Positions 32,383 through 42,500 of a stretch of DNA of 64,000 bases are shown here, one piece after another. How positions within the stretch are numbered: the stretch's first letter is position 1; every line of letters begins with the position of its first letter. The notes under the pieces are model-generated. The model searched no databases. It was given only the letters and a program-made list of their open reading frames with translations, and was not told the DNA's origin. Source of the DNA: Bacteroides propionicifaciens DSM 19291 = JCM 14649 (GTDB lineage Bacteria > Bacteroidota > Bacteroidia > Bacteroidales > Bacteroidaceae); contig NZ_AQWS01000013.1 of the NCBI RefSeq assembly GCF_000375405.1, positions 1 through 64,000 on the forward strand, given 5' to 3'. A program made the translations under genes and the position numbers.

Positions 32383-35316
32383 ATGAAAATATCAAAAATT
32401 AGAATATCCAATTTGGCCTCTATTGAGGGCGATTATCTTATCGACTTTGAACAAGAGCCTTTGCTGTCCACAGGTATATTTGCGATTTCAGGTCCTACAG
32501 GTGCTGGTAAATCGACAATCTTAGACGCTATGTGTTTGGCTCTATACGATAAGATTCCACGTTTTGAGCGTTCGGCTGGTAGTGCTAAGGTCAGCGATAA
32601 TGGTAAATCAGAGATTACACAAAATGATGTACGTAATATTCTTAGGCGTGGTGCTGCTGATGGTTTTGCGCAGGTTGAGTTTATTGCTACGGATGATTTG
32701 ACTTACAGATCGGTTTGGACTGTGCGAAGAGCTTACGGTAAGGCCGATGGAAACCTTCGTGCTCAGACGCTCCAAGTCTTCAACCTCAGCAGTGGTGAGG
32801 AGTTGCAAGGTACTAAGTCGGAAATTCTCCATCAGCTCGTTGGGCTGATTGGATTGAGTTATGAACAGTTTACACGAACCGTACTTTTAGCTCAAAACGA
32901 TTTTGCTACCTTTTTAAGGTCCAGTGAGAACGATAAGGCCGAATTGCTCGAAAAGCTAACGGGTACAGATATCTACTCTAAAATATCCGTTGAAATATTC
33001 AGTAGGTTTCGTGATGCAAAGCAGGCTTACGACGAAAAGAAGTCCTTACTCAATAATGTAAAATTACTATCGGATGAGGAGTTGGCTCACCTAACTTCAG
33101 AATTCTCTAATGCTGATAAAGCCTTGGCTGCCCATCGTCTGCTTCTTGAAGAAGCTAAAAAGCGGCAAACTATTTTCGCTGAACTTCTCAAGCTGCGTTC
33201 GTCAAGAGTAGAATTAAGTGCAGCTTTTGAAGCTAATAAGGTTAAGTTATCAGCTCTTACGGTTGAGATTGAAAACCATAAGACTAAGATTGAACGCTTC
33301 GAAGTTCAGACGAAGGCGAAAGAGACCGAAATTGAGCAAGCTGTACAACTTGATGCTGTGATTCAAACTCGCCAAGAAGCTTTAAAAACAATATCAGATA
33401 CCCACACTACTCATACTAAAGAATTGGCAGAGGCTAATACTGTCTTGGCTGCTAAGAAGAGGGACTTAGATGCTGCTAAGGCTAAGCTTAGTGCACTTTA
33501 TAAAGAGTTTGAAGTATCATCAGATATCTCCGTAGAGCAGATTTTATCCGATTTATCCGAGCAAGTTAAGGCTAATTTGGCTCAGCAGAATCAGCTTAAT
33601 GGCCAAAAGAATCAGATTGGTATAGATCAGGTTTATCTCCATCAGGTTAAATTACGAAAAGAGCGACAAGCTGTTAATCAGCTGAAGTCGGACTACTTGC
33701 TTTTTGCTGAAAAAACTCGTCAACTCACCCAGTTAGAATCAGCTTTAGCGTCGGCACAAACTAAAACTAAGGCGGGTACTACCAATCTGGAGTCTCTGAA
33801 AATTAAGCTTGAGGGGCAGAAACAAACATTACTCTCGGCTAAAGAAGCTTATCATAAGGCTCAACTTCAGGTGTCAAAAGATGTACAAGCCCTACGTGCA
33901 AGTTTAAAAGAGGGCGATCCTTGCCCTGTTTGTGGAAGTAAGGCACACGAGTTTACCAATCAAGCTGTCGAAAACCTCTTCAAGATTTTTGAGGATAATT
34001 ATAGGGTGAGTGAGCTAGCTTTTGAGAAAACTAATAACTTATTCATTACTCAAAATCAAGAGTTAAAGTCTTTGGCCAGCGAAGTGATGGAGCTTTCGAA
34101 GAATATAACAACTCAGAAAGAGGGAATTGAGGGGGTAAAGCGAAAACACGAAGCTTCTAAGTTTACGCAAAACTTTATCAGCGTAGCAGAACAGGAACTT
34201 GAAACTAGTGAAACTACTGTTAATAAGCAGATTCAGCTTCATACCAAACTTCAAAAACAGGTTGATTTATTAGTTGCGCAACAAAACAAATTACACAAAC
34301 AAACTACGGTTTTGACTACGCTTGTCGATGAAATCAAATCGAGGACCTCAATTCTCCAGTTGGCAGCTCAGAAACAAGAAAGCCTCCAGAAGTCTGCTGA
34401 TCAACAGGCTCAAGAGTTAGCAAAGCAAAAAGCTGTTCTTGAGGTCTATCTTTCTGATCGAGCAAAGATGCTTAAGGGGAAATCGGTAAAAGAGGTTAGA
34501 GCATTTATTGAGCAAGAAAAGAAGAACCAAAAAGCTCAACTGGACGCGTTATCGAAAAATCATCTGGAGCTATCTCAGTCTCAAAGTATGATTACTGGGC
34601 GTCTTGATCAACTTAAAGAGCGTCTTGTGGAGCTCGAAAAACAGGTTGAAGACGATTCACCCCAGGCCAGTACTAAGCAGATAGAGGAATTGTCAGTCAA
34701 GATTAAAACTTTGGAAGATCAGAAATCTACACTTGATCATGCTCTAAAAACAAATGCAGCCAATCTTATCGAGGTTAAAAAGCTGAGAGCTAGTCTCGAA
34801 AAACTATTTGGTGTGATGGAGAATTGGGCTAAGCTTAACGACCTATTTGGTAGCTCTACAGGAGCCAAGTTTAAGGTTATTGCTCAGAGTTATACCCTTA
34901 AGATTTTATTGCTCCATGCCAATAAGCACCTCTCGTATTTAGCTCGTCGCTATCAGTTGAAACAGATTGGAGATTCGCTCTCTTTACAAATCATCGATTG
35001 TGATATGTTGAATCAGGAACGTACCATTTTATCCCTTTCGGGTGGAGAGTCGTTTTTGATTTCGCTAGCATTGGCTTTGGGACTCTCGTCTTTGTCGAGC
35101 AATAACCTTAAAGTTGAATCGCTATTTATTGATGAGGGTTTTGGCTCTTTGGATATGGATAGCCTAAATACAGCTATGGATGCTTTAGAGCAACTCCAAC
35201 TTCAAGGCCGAAAGATTGGAGTAATATCGCACGTCCAAGAGATGAGCGAACGCATACCTGTTCAAATCCGTCTGGTCAAAGAAGATCAAGGTCGAAGCCG
35301 AATCGTTATAGAGTAG
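32383..35316 (+). CDS. sbcC: SbcC, SMC-like ATPase subunit (Rad50-like)
   Basis: ATPase partner of SbcD. The 977-residue protein has Walker A GPTGAGKSTILDAM near residue 40 and long coiled coils. The zinc hook CPVCGSKAHE is near residue 512, roughly mid-protein, and the C-terminal ABC signature LSGGESFLISLALALG is followed by Walker B LFIDEGFGSLD. All parts of a Rad50-type motor are intact. A strong terminator follows. Confidence 0.96.
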   Translation: MKISKIRISNLASIEGDYLIDFEQEPLLSTGIFAISGPTGAGKSTILDAMCLALYDKIPRFERSAGSAKVSDNGKSEITQNDVRNILRRGAADGFAQVEFIATDDLTYRSVWTVRRAYGKADGNLRAQTLQVFNLSSGEELQGTKSEILHQLVGLIGLSYEQFTRTVLLAQNDFATFLRSSENDKAELLEKLTGTDIYSKISVEIFSRFRDAKQAYDEKKSLLNNVKLLSDEELAHLTSEFSNADKALAAHRLLLEEAKKRQTIFAELLKLRSSRVELSAAFEANKVKLSALTVEIENHKTKIERFEVQTKAKETEIEQAVQLDAVIQTRQEALKTISDTHTTHTKELAEANTVLAAKKRDLDAAKAKLSALYKEFEVSSDISVEQILSDLSEQVKANLAQQNQLNGQKNQIGIDQVYLHQVKLRKERQAVNQLKSDYLLFAEKTRQLTQLESALASAQTKTKAGTTNLESLKIKLEGQKQTLLSAKEAYHKAQLQVSKDVQALRASLKEGDPCPVCGSKAHEFTNQAVENLFKIFEDNYRVSELAFEKTNNLFITQNQELKSLASEVMELSKNITTQKEGIEGVKRKHEASKFTQNFISVAEQELETSETTVNKQIQLHTKLQKQVDLLVAQQNKLHKQTTVLTTLVDEIKSRTSILQLAAQKQESLQKSADQQAQELAKQKAVLEVYLSDRAKMLKGKSVKEVRAFIEQEKKNQKAQLDALSKNHLELSQSQSMITGRLDQLKERLVELEKQVEDDSPQASTKQIEELSVKIKTLEDQKSTLDHALKTNAANLIEVKKLRASLEKLFGVMENWAKLNDLFGSSTGAKFKVIAQSYTLKILLLHANKHLSYLARRYQLKQIGDSLSLQIIDCDMLNQERTILSLSGGESFLISLALALGLSSLSSNNLKVESLFIDEGFGSLDMDSLNTAMDALEQLQLQGRKIGVISHVQEMSERIPVQIRLVKEDQGRSRIVIE

Positions 35317-35340
35317 GGCATTTTGTATCAATTATAATAA

Positions 35341-35388
35341 ATAAGGCCTCCCGTGAAAGCAGTATATTCTTTCATGGGGGGCCTTATT
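35341..35388. terminator. Terminator after sbcC
   Basis: ATAAGGCCTCCC and CTTTCATGGGGGGCCTTAT form an imperfect long hairpin (outer ATAAGGCC/GGCCTTAT). It ends sbcC and may help end other transcripts. Confidence 0.6.
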
Positions 35389-35398
35389 CTTTTTACTA

Positions 35399-35470
35399 AA
35401 CTCGCTATTTAAAACGACTAGGTCGTTTGATTAGTGTGAGTAAGTACTTTTGTGATAGCGAGCTAGGTAC
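35399..35470. repeat. Dispersed intergenic repeat, copy 2
   Basis: Contains AAACGAC-TAG-GTCGTTT, a perfect 7-3-7 inverted repeat, then GTGTGAGTAAGT, then GAGCTAGGT. The outer parts CTCGCTAT (35401-35408) and ATAGCGAG (35455-35462) are also complementary, so the copy can fold. It lies between convergent sbcC and the metallophosphoesterase gene. Confidence 0.45.
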
Positions 35471-35492
35471 AATGTGTTTTGGCAAGCTTAGT

Positions 35493-36671
35493 TTATTTAC
35501 TCTTGTGCTTTAGTGTAATAATCGTAATCTCGGGCCAAGCTCCAAAGCGTAAAGGGATTCCTACCTCACCAGCACCAATGTTAACATATAATGTTTGGTT
35601 GCCATAGGTATAGCCTCCTTGCCACTCTTCGTAAGCCCAAGCTGCAGGAGAACGGTTGAATAGTTCTAACTGCATGGCATGGGTGTGGCCAGAGAGCATC
35701 AGGTCGATATCAGTCTTGGGTAGTACCTCACGTCTCCAGTGCGATGGGTTATGGCTCAATAAGAGCTGAAAAGACTCCTCAGTACCTTGCATTGCTTTTG
35801 GTAAGTCACCATAATTTGAGAATGGAGGCTCTCCAACATTTTCCACACCAATCAGAGCTATACTATCGTTATCTTTGTAGATAAACTGGTGTTCGTTATT
35901 GAGCAAAATCCAACCCATTTTAGCTTGGCGATTTAGAAGGTCTTGGAAGCTCATTTCAGCCTCTTCGGGGCTACTCCATGAGCGGTAATAATCGCCATAA
36001 TCGTGATTTCCTAAGATAGAAAAAACACCATCTTTAGCCTGAAGTTTAGCAAGTATGTCATCAAAACCATCGAGTTCGTTGGTACGTCCACTTACTAAAT
36101 CTCCCGTAAAGACAATCATGTCGGCCTTTTGATCGTTAACGAGCTTTACAAAGCGCTCTAATGCACCTTTATTGTTTTTCCAACTATCGATGTGGATATC
36201 GGATATCTGTGCTATTCTATAATTGTCAAAGGCTTTGGGTAGTTGGGCTGACTCGTAGGTAAATTCTTTGACCTCAAACTTGTAACGACCAATAAATACA
36301 CCATAAAAAATGCACAGTTCTACAATAAGAGTTAGGATAGCCGTAACAATTAGTAAGGGGCGAGTAAGTCCTTTATATGCAATCTTGAAGGGCCAACTTA
36401 TAAGCAGTACAATGCTGAGCAAGAGTCGAGGGGTAATAAGTGCTAGATAAATGATAATCATCCATCCACCCACAAAATGATCGTTGATAAAGGTCTTTGG
36501 AGCAATAAACGAGATATAGGCTAGCCCCAAAACTATAACGATGGGGATAACCCAAAAATAGCGTTTGAGGAATTTACTTTTGCTGTTCTTTATGTTTAGC
36601 CTAAAAAAGACTACAAAAGAGGGCAAAGTTGCGACTAAACTAAAAATTGCAAATATCTTAAATAGGAGCAT
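35493..36671 (-). CDS. Membrane-anchored metallophosphoesterase (YkuE/YaeI-like)
   Basis: A 392-residue protein with about four N-terminal membrane segments (residues 1-130) followed by a calcineurin-like phosphoesterase domain. Metal-binding motifs are visible in order: ISDIHIDSW, FTGDLVSG, LGNHDYGD, LLSHNP and LSGHTHAMQ. Similar proteins act on UDP-sugars or lipid substrates at the membrane, but the substrate here is unknown. It is followed upstream by a MetH-activation-like gene, 18 bp apart, and may be the last gene of the glycosyltransferase-pyrC operon. Confidence 0.88.
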   Translation of the reverse strand: MLLFKIFAIFSLVATLPSFVVFFRLNIKNSKSKFLKRYFWVIPIVIVLGLAYISFIAPKTFINDHFVGGWMIIIYLALITPRLLLSIVLLISWPFKIAYKGLTRPLLIVTAILTLIVELCIFYGVFIGRYKFEVKEFTYESAQLPKAFDNYRIAQISDIHIDSWKNNKGALERFVKLVNDQKADMIVFTGDLVSGRTNELDGFDDILAKLQAKDGVFSILGNHDYGDYYRSWSSPEEAEMSFQDLLNRQAKMGWILLNNEHQFIYKDNDSIALIGVENVGEPPFSNYGDLPKAMQGTEESFQLLLSHNPSHWRREVLPKTDIDLMLSGHTHAMQLELFNRSPAAWAYEEWQGGYTYGNQTLYVNIGAGEVGIPLRFGAWPEITIITLKHKSK

Positions 36672-36689
36672 AAACTGTAACTATTAATA

Positions 36690-37301
36690 TCACATAATGA
36701 TTGCACAATGTGCAGATTGAGGGCTTAGGTTACCATCCGAACCAATCTCAACTCCAATCTTTTTGAAATCGAGTAGTTCGTCAAGTTGTACCCAAAGTCG
36801 TGGGCGTTGACCCATTGGGTCTATAGCAAAGCTACTAAGATTCTCCTCTATTTGTTCGCGTGAAGCAATTATAGCAGCTTCAACCATTCTGTTTGTCACA
36901 GTTTTAACAATCTTTTGGTTGCGAGGGTTATTGGCATATAACAAATCTATTTCAGGATCTGAAGTTGCAACCATTAACGTAAAAGGTTGTGGTTGGCGCT
37001 CGATCGCAATTAACTCTTGAAGCGATGCGGGTAGGGCATGAGTAGATTCGTGTAGTGTTGAAATAGTGTAGTCCCTATCGAGTTGCTCAAGAATTCGATA
37101 GGTCTCTTTGAGCAACTGCATTACTTCAGAAGCTGTAGCCCTGTCTTTCTCTTCGAAATCGATTAGCCAACTCGCTTTAACTACATCACACCCTTGCGCA
37201 TTAGCAATTGTTGCAAAGCGTTTGTGATATTTCCAGTCCATGAAATAGGCTTCCCAATTGATCTTAGATATTAGGTCACGAAAGTTATGTTTGATTATCA
37301 T
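36690..37301 (-). CDS. Protein resembling the activation domain of B12-dependent methionine synthase
   Basis: A 203-residue protein. The segment INWEAYFMDWKY near residue 15 and the later EVMQLLKETYRILEQLD followed by an ALPASL stretch match, in order, the IDWTPFFMTW and EAQRLFKDANDML blocks of the SAM-binding activation domain of MetH. The C-terminus, with IGVEIGSDGNLSPQS, has the position of the domain's end. The domain alone, without the catalytic modules, occurs in Bacteroidales. Its role may be to reactivate a split methionine synthase. It overlaps the pyrC stop by 4 bp. The call rests on motif memory, so it is moderate. Confidence 0.65.
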   Translation of the reverse strand: MIIKHNFRDLISKINWEAYFMDWKYHKRFATIANAQGCDVVKASWLIDFEEKDRATASEVMQLLKETYRILEQLDRDYTISTLHESTHALPASLQELIAIERQPQPFTLMVATSDPEIDLLYANNPRNQKIVKTVTNRMVEAAIIASREQIEENLSSFAIDPMGQRPRLWVQLDELLDFKKIGVEIGSDGNLSPQSAHCAIIM

Positions 37302-38644
37302 TTAAATTTTAGTTTTTTTCCTCGGATGTCGCTGTTGATAACTCCATCGTTGAAGGTTAAGTGCCCATTAATAAATGTCTTGTCGACTTTCCAATTGAAT
37401 GTCGTGCCTTCGAAAGGACTCCATCCGCATTTGCTTTGAATAGTCTCTTTCGACACTGTCCAGGGATTGTTTTTAGATAGTAAAGCCAGGTCAGCATAAT
37501 AGCCTTCGCTAATGTAACCTCTCTTTTCTATCTTGAAGATGGTAGCAGGAGCATGGCACATTTTCTCTACTACGGTTTCAATGTTAAAGATACCTTGGTC
37601 AACCAAACTCAGCATATTCACTAGTGAAAACTGAATGGTTGGAGTACCCGAAGCTGCTTTGAGTGCACCACCCTCTTTATCGGTTAGCAGATGTGGTGCA
37701 TGGTCGGTTGCTATTACATCAATTAAATTGTTCATAACTCCTGCTCGTAAAGCAGATTGATCGTCTATAGTCTTAATGGCAGGGTTGCATTTGATACCTG
37801 TACCAAACTTTTCATAATCTTTATCCGAAAACATTAAGTGCCCGATACACGCCTCCGCAGTAATTTGTTTTTCCTCTAAGGGAATATCGTTTCGGAATAG
37901 TTCCAGCTCTTTGGCTGTAGAGAGGTGTAATACATGTAGACGGGCATTGTGTTTCTTTGCAAGCTCTACGGCCAGTGAAGTAGATTGAAAACAAGCCTCT
38001 GCCGAACGGATCAGTGGATGATAGGCTAGTGGCAGGTCTTCTGTCGCTCCAAGTTCTTCTTTATAATGATTGGTGTTTTGTCTTACCAAATCTTGATTTT
38101 CACAATGTGTAGCAATCAGTAGATTAGAGTTTTCGAAAATAGCTTCAAGGCTCTTTATGCGATCGACCAACATATTGCCTGTACTTGCACCCATAAATAC
38201 CTTAACTCCACAAATTTCGTGTTTATCAAGATTCGATAGTAATTCGGTGTTTTGGTTGGTTGCTCCAAAATAGCAAGAGTAGTTGGCTAATGAGTTTTTG
38301 CCCATCAACTTAAATTTGGCTTCCAAAGCCTCAAGGCTAGTGGTTTGTGGCGATGTGTTGGGCATATCCATAATCGAAGTAACCCCTCCTGCAACGGCTG
38401 CACGACTCTCCGAGGCAATATCTCCTTTTTGAGTTACACCAGGTTCTCTGAAGTGAACATGATCATCAATAACACCAGGAATCAGATACTGTCCCTTGGC
38501 TTCAATTACTTCATCGCATTGAGTTGGTAATTCGTCTCCATGAGGGATAATTCGGGAAATTATATCACCCTCTATAAGCACTGAGGCCACAAACTGCTTG
38601 CCCTTGTTGACAAGGGTAGCCTCTTTTATTAAAGTTCTTCTCAT
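37298..38644 (-). CDS. pyrC: Dihydroorotase
   Basis: Cyclises carbamoyl aspartate to dihydroorotate in pyrimidine synthesis. The 448-residue amidohydrolase has the metal site DDHVHFREPG near residue 60, KVFMGASTGNM with the Lys of the metal bridge region, THCENQ, LHLSTAKEL and the catalytic Asp in IATDHAPH. Length fits the PyrC class I (multifunctional type) family. It overlaps its neighbours on both sides by 4 bp, so translation is coupled with the glycosyltransferase upstream and the MetH-like gene downstream. Confidence 0.95.
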   Translation of the reverse strand: MRRTLIKEATLVNKGKQFVASVLIEGDIISRIIPHGDELPTQCDEVIEAKGQYLIPGVIDDHVHFREPGVTQKGDIASESRAAVAGGVTSIMDMPNTSPQTTSLEALEAKFKLMGKNSLANYSCYFGATNQNTELLSNLDKHEICGVKVFMGASTGNMLVDRIKSLEAIFENSNLLIATHCENQDLVRQNTNHYKEELGATEDLPLAYHPLIRSAEACFQSTSLAVELAKKHNARLHVLHLSTAKELELFRNDIPLEEKQITAEACIGHLMFSDKDYEKFGTGIKCNPAIKTIDDQSALRAGVMNNLIDVIATDHAPHLLTDKEGGALKAASGTPTIQFSLVNMLSLVDQGIFNIETVVEKMCHAPATIFKIEKRGYISEGYYADLALLSKNNPWTVSKETIQSKCGWSPFEGTTFNWKVDKTFINGHLTFNDGVINSDIRGKKLKFK

Positions 38645-39384
38645 TTTTTAGGGGGGTATTTTGTAAACCAACTATCTATTTTAAGCTTAATTACACCAAA
38701 TACGGCCTCTCCAAAGATGCTGCTATTCATTTTAGAAGTTCCGTGTCGTCTGTTAATAAAAATTACTGGAACTTCGGTAATCTTAAATCGGTTGAGGTAA
38801 GACTTAAACTTCATCTCAATTTGAAAGGCATAACCTTTAAATGAGATATTGTCTAAGTCTATTGTTTCCAAAACTTTTCGTTTGTAACAGATGAATCCAG
38901 CGGTAGTATCGTGGATAGGTAAACCTGTAATGAAGCGTACATATTTTGATGCAAAAAAAGACATCAAGACCCTGCCCATCGGCCAGTTTACTACATTCAC
39001 ACCACTTACGTAGCGTGAACCAATCGAAACATCGGCTCCATCGTCGTGACAAGCAGCATAGAGCTTAAGCAAATCTTTGGGTGCATGACTAAAGTCAGCA
39101 TCCATTTCGAATATGTAATTGTATTCTTGCTCTAGCGCCCATTTAAAGCCTGTGATATAGGCAGTGCCTAACCCTAGTTTACCGGTTCGCTCTATCATGT
39201 AAAGTCTGTTGTTAAACTCTTTTCGAAGCTTCTCAACTATTGATGCCGTACCATCGGGTGAGTTATCATCAATAACTAAAATATCAAACTGCTTCTCCAA
39301 CTCGAAGACGGCACGAATGATATTTTCAATGTTTTCTTTTTCATTATATGTGGGAATAATGACAATGCTATCGCTTTTATACAT
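38641..39384 (-). CDS. Polyprenol-phosphate glycosyltransferase, GT2 family (DPM1-like)
   Basis: A 247-residue GT2 enzyme that moves a sugar, often mannose, from a nucleotide to polyprenyl phosphate on the cytoplasmic side of the membrane. Motifs are VIPTYNEKENIE, LVIDDNSPDGT and DADFSHAPKDL (the metal-binding DXD), plus the conserved GSRYVSG and FKGYAFQIEMKF stretches. There is no C-terminal membrane domain. It heads the operon with pyrC. A divergent promoter pair separates it from mfd. Confidence 0.9.
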   Translation of the reverse strand: MYKSDSIVIIPTYNEKENIENIIRAVFELEKQFDILVIDDNSPDGTASIVEKLRKEFNNRLYMIERTGKLGLGTAYITGFKWALEQEYNYIFEMDADFSHAPKDLLKLYAACHDDGADVSIGSRYVSGVNVVNWPMGRVLMSFFASKYVRFITGLPIHDTTAGFICYKRKVLETIDLDNISFKGYAFQIEMKFKSYLNRFKITEVPVIFINRRHGTSKMNSSIFGEAVFGVIKLKIDSWFTKYPPKK

Positions 39385-39413
39385 AGGCGCTTTATGTTTG
39401 ACTGGGTTTTATA

Positions 39414-39421
39414 CAAATGTA
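39414..39421 (-). promoter_or_regulatory. Glycosyltransferase-pyrC operon promoter, -7 element TACATTTG
   Basis: On the minus strand TACATTTG lies 29 nt before the ATG at 39384. Confidence 0.55.
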
Positions 39422-39476
39422 GCCCTTTTTCTACTTCTTCGGAAAAGTATGATATTAAATTCTGGCTATTTTTTTG

Positions 39477-39484
39477 TACTTTTG
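39477..39484 (+). promoter_or_regulatory. mfd promoter, -7 element TACTTTTG
   Basis: The element lies 20 nt before the mfd ATG at 39505 and rules out the longer open frame from 39394. Confidence 0.6.
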
Positions 39485-39504
39485 CAATCCATAAGCTATC
39501 GACT

Positions 39505-42500
39505 ATGACAATATCCGAAATACAACAAAAGTATGGACTTTCCAGTACTTCTATAAAATCATTAGCTCAGGGGCTAAGTAGTCCAGAGGTTAAGCATATA
39601 TACTGTTCTGGCTTGTTGGCCTCGGCTCCACCATTTTTGTTTTCAAGCTTGATAAAACCCTCAAGCCCTCCCAGTCTTTTTATTTTAAATGACATGGAAG
39701 AAGCTGGATATTTCTATCATGATTTATGCCAAATTTTAGGGGTTGAGCGAGTTTTATTTTTTCCCTCTTCGTATCGTCGAGCCATAAAATATGGTCAGAA
39801 AGATGCTGCCAATGAGGTCTTACGTACCGAAGTATTGAGTACCCTCAATAAAGGTACTAAGGGTATTTGTGTTGTTTCTTACCCCGATGCTTTGGCTGAG
39901 AAGGTGGTTTCTCATACCGATTTGGTTAGTAAATCGATTAAAATCACCAAAGGAGATCGTTTAGAGTTATCGACAGTTTCGAATCGTTTGCACGAATTGG
40001 GTTTTGAATATACCGACTATATCTATGAACCAGGTCAATACGCCGTTCGAGGAAGCATAATCGATGTTTTTTCGTTCTCTTCGGAGTATCCCTATCGTAT
40101 TGACTTTTTTGGTGATGAAATTGATAGCTTGCGTAGTTTTGAAGTTGATACTCAGCTTTCTAAAGCGTTGTTTAATGAAGTAACTGTTGTACCTAACCTT
40201 AATACGGTGGGTAGCAAAAATATCTCTTTTTTCAACTTCTTAGCTTCGGATAGCGTGGTCTTTTTGCGAGATTATTTTTGGTTGACTCAGCGTGTAGATG
40301 CTGTAGGCAATGAAGCTACCTCCAATCAAGCCATTATTGCGAGCGCTGCCGAAGACGATAGTCATATTATGGTACCTGTCTTGGTTAGTAAGGCTGAGTT
40401 GGAACAGGCGTTAGAGCCGTTGAGGCTTGTCGAGTTTGGAAGCTCTTCTTCATTCGAAGATACAGATTTGACTCTAAAGTTTGATATTACACCGCAACCT
40501 ATATTCCATAAAAACTTTGATCTTGTAGCCGATGCGCTTAAGGAGTATCAAGCCAAAGGTTATGCCCTCTATATTTGTAGCGATAGCCTGAAGCAGACTG
40601 AGCGTATTCAGTCAATATTTGAAGATCGAGGAGATAAAATCAGTTTTACTTCGGTCGAAAAAACCATTCACGGTGGCTTTGCGGATAATACACAAAAGGT
40701 TTGTTTCTTTACAGACCATCAAATTTTTGATCGATACCACAAGTATAACCTCAAGAGTGATCGCGCTCGTTCGGGCAAAGTTACACTTTCACTCAAAGAG
40801 ATTAACGAATTTAAGATTGGCGACTTCATTGTCCATACCGATCATGGTATTGGTCGATTCGAAGGGCTGATTCGTCTTCCCAATGGTGATACTACACAAG
40901 AGGTTATAAAGCTTGTCTATCAGAACGAAGATGTTGTGTTTGTTTCGATTCACTCGTTGCATAAGGTTTCCAAATACAAAGGCAAAGAAGGGCAAGCTCC
41001 ACGTTTAAACAAGCTAGGTACAGGTGCTTGGCAAAAGATAAAAGACAAGACCAAAGATAAGATCAAGGATATAGCGCGTGATCTAATCAAGCTATATGCT
41101 AAAAGGCGTGAAGAGAAAGGTTACTCATTTAGTCCCGATACTTTTATGCAGCGTGAGTTAGAGGCCTCCTTTATTTACGAGGACACCCCCGATCAGGGCA
41201 AGGCTACTCAAGCAGTGAAAGAGGATATGGAAGGCAGTATGCCTATGGATAGGTTAGTCTGTGGTGATGTGGGCTTCGGTAAGACCGAGGTTGCTATTCG
41301 TGCAGCATTCAAGGCGGTATGTGATAATAAGCAGGTCGCAGTTTTGGTACCAACCACTGTTCTGGCTTATCAACACTTCCAAACCTTTAAAGATCGTTTA
41401 AAAGATTTCCCTTGTACCGTTGAATACCTTTCGAGAGCTCGTAGTGCAAGTCAGACCAAACAGGTATTGAAAGAACTCAAAGAGGGGCAGGTTAGTATTC
41501 TCATTGGTACACATAAGATATTGAGTAAGAATGTAGAATTCAAAGACCTAGGACTTCTAATTATCGACGAAGAGCAGAAGTTTGGTGTGTCTGTAAAAGA
41601 GAAATTACGTCAGATTAAGGTGAACGTTGATACCCTTACGCTAACGGCAACTCCGATTCCACGTACACTGCAATTCTCACTAATGGGTGCTCGTGATTTG
41701 AGTATCATCTCAACACCACCACCCAACCGTTACCCCATCCAAACGGAGGTACATACCTTTAATGAGGAGATTATTGTGGATGCAATCAACTTCGAGATGA
41801 GCCGTAATGGGCAGGTCTTTTTTGTCAATAACCGCATAGCCAATTTGATTGACCTTAAGTTTATGATTGAGAAGAATATTCCCGATTGTAGAGTATGTAT
41901 TGGGCATGGTCAGCTTGATCCCAAAGAACTCGAAAAAGTGATTCTGGACTTTGTAAATTATGATTATGATGTGCTATTAGCCACTACAATCATTGAAAGT
42001 GGAATTGATATCCCCAATGCCAATACGATTATTATCAATCAGGCTCAAAACTTTGGACTGAGCGACTTGCATCAGATGCGTGGTCGTGTAGGTCGAAGCA
42101 ATAAGAAAGCATTTTGTTATCTGTTAGCTCCACCACTGACGAGTTTAACTGATGAGGCTCGCAGACGTTTGCAAGCCATCGAGAACTTTAGTGATTTGGG
42201 TAGTGGAATTCATATTGCTATGCAAGATTTGGATATCCGTGGTGCTGGAAACCTTTTGGGTGCAGAGCAGAGTGGATTTATTGCCGACTTGGGCTACGAA
42301 ACTTATCAGAAGATTCTTACCGAAGCGATGCATGAACTCAAGCAAGACGAGTTCTCAGATCTCTACCTCGAAGATCAGAATGAAGAGACAGGACAAATTA
42401 CGGGTGAGCAGTTTGTACTTGAAACTCAGCTAGAGAGTGATTTAGAACTTCTTCTTCCAGATAAATATGTTACAGGTAGCAGCGAAAGAATGTTACTTTA

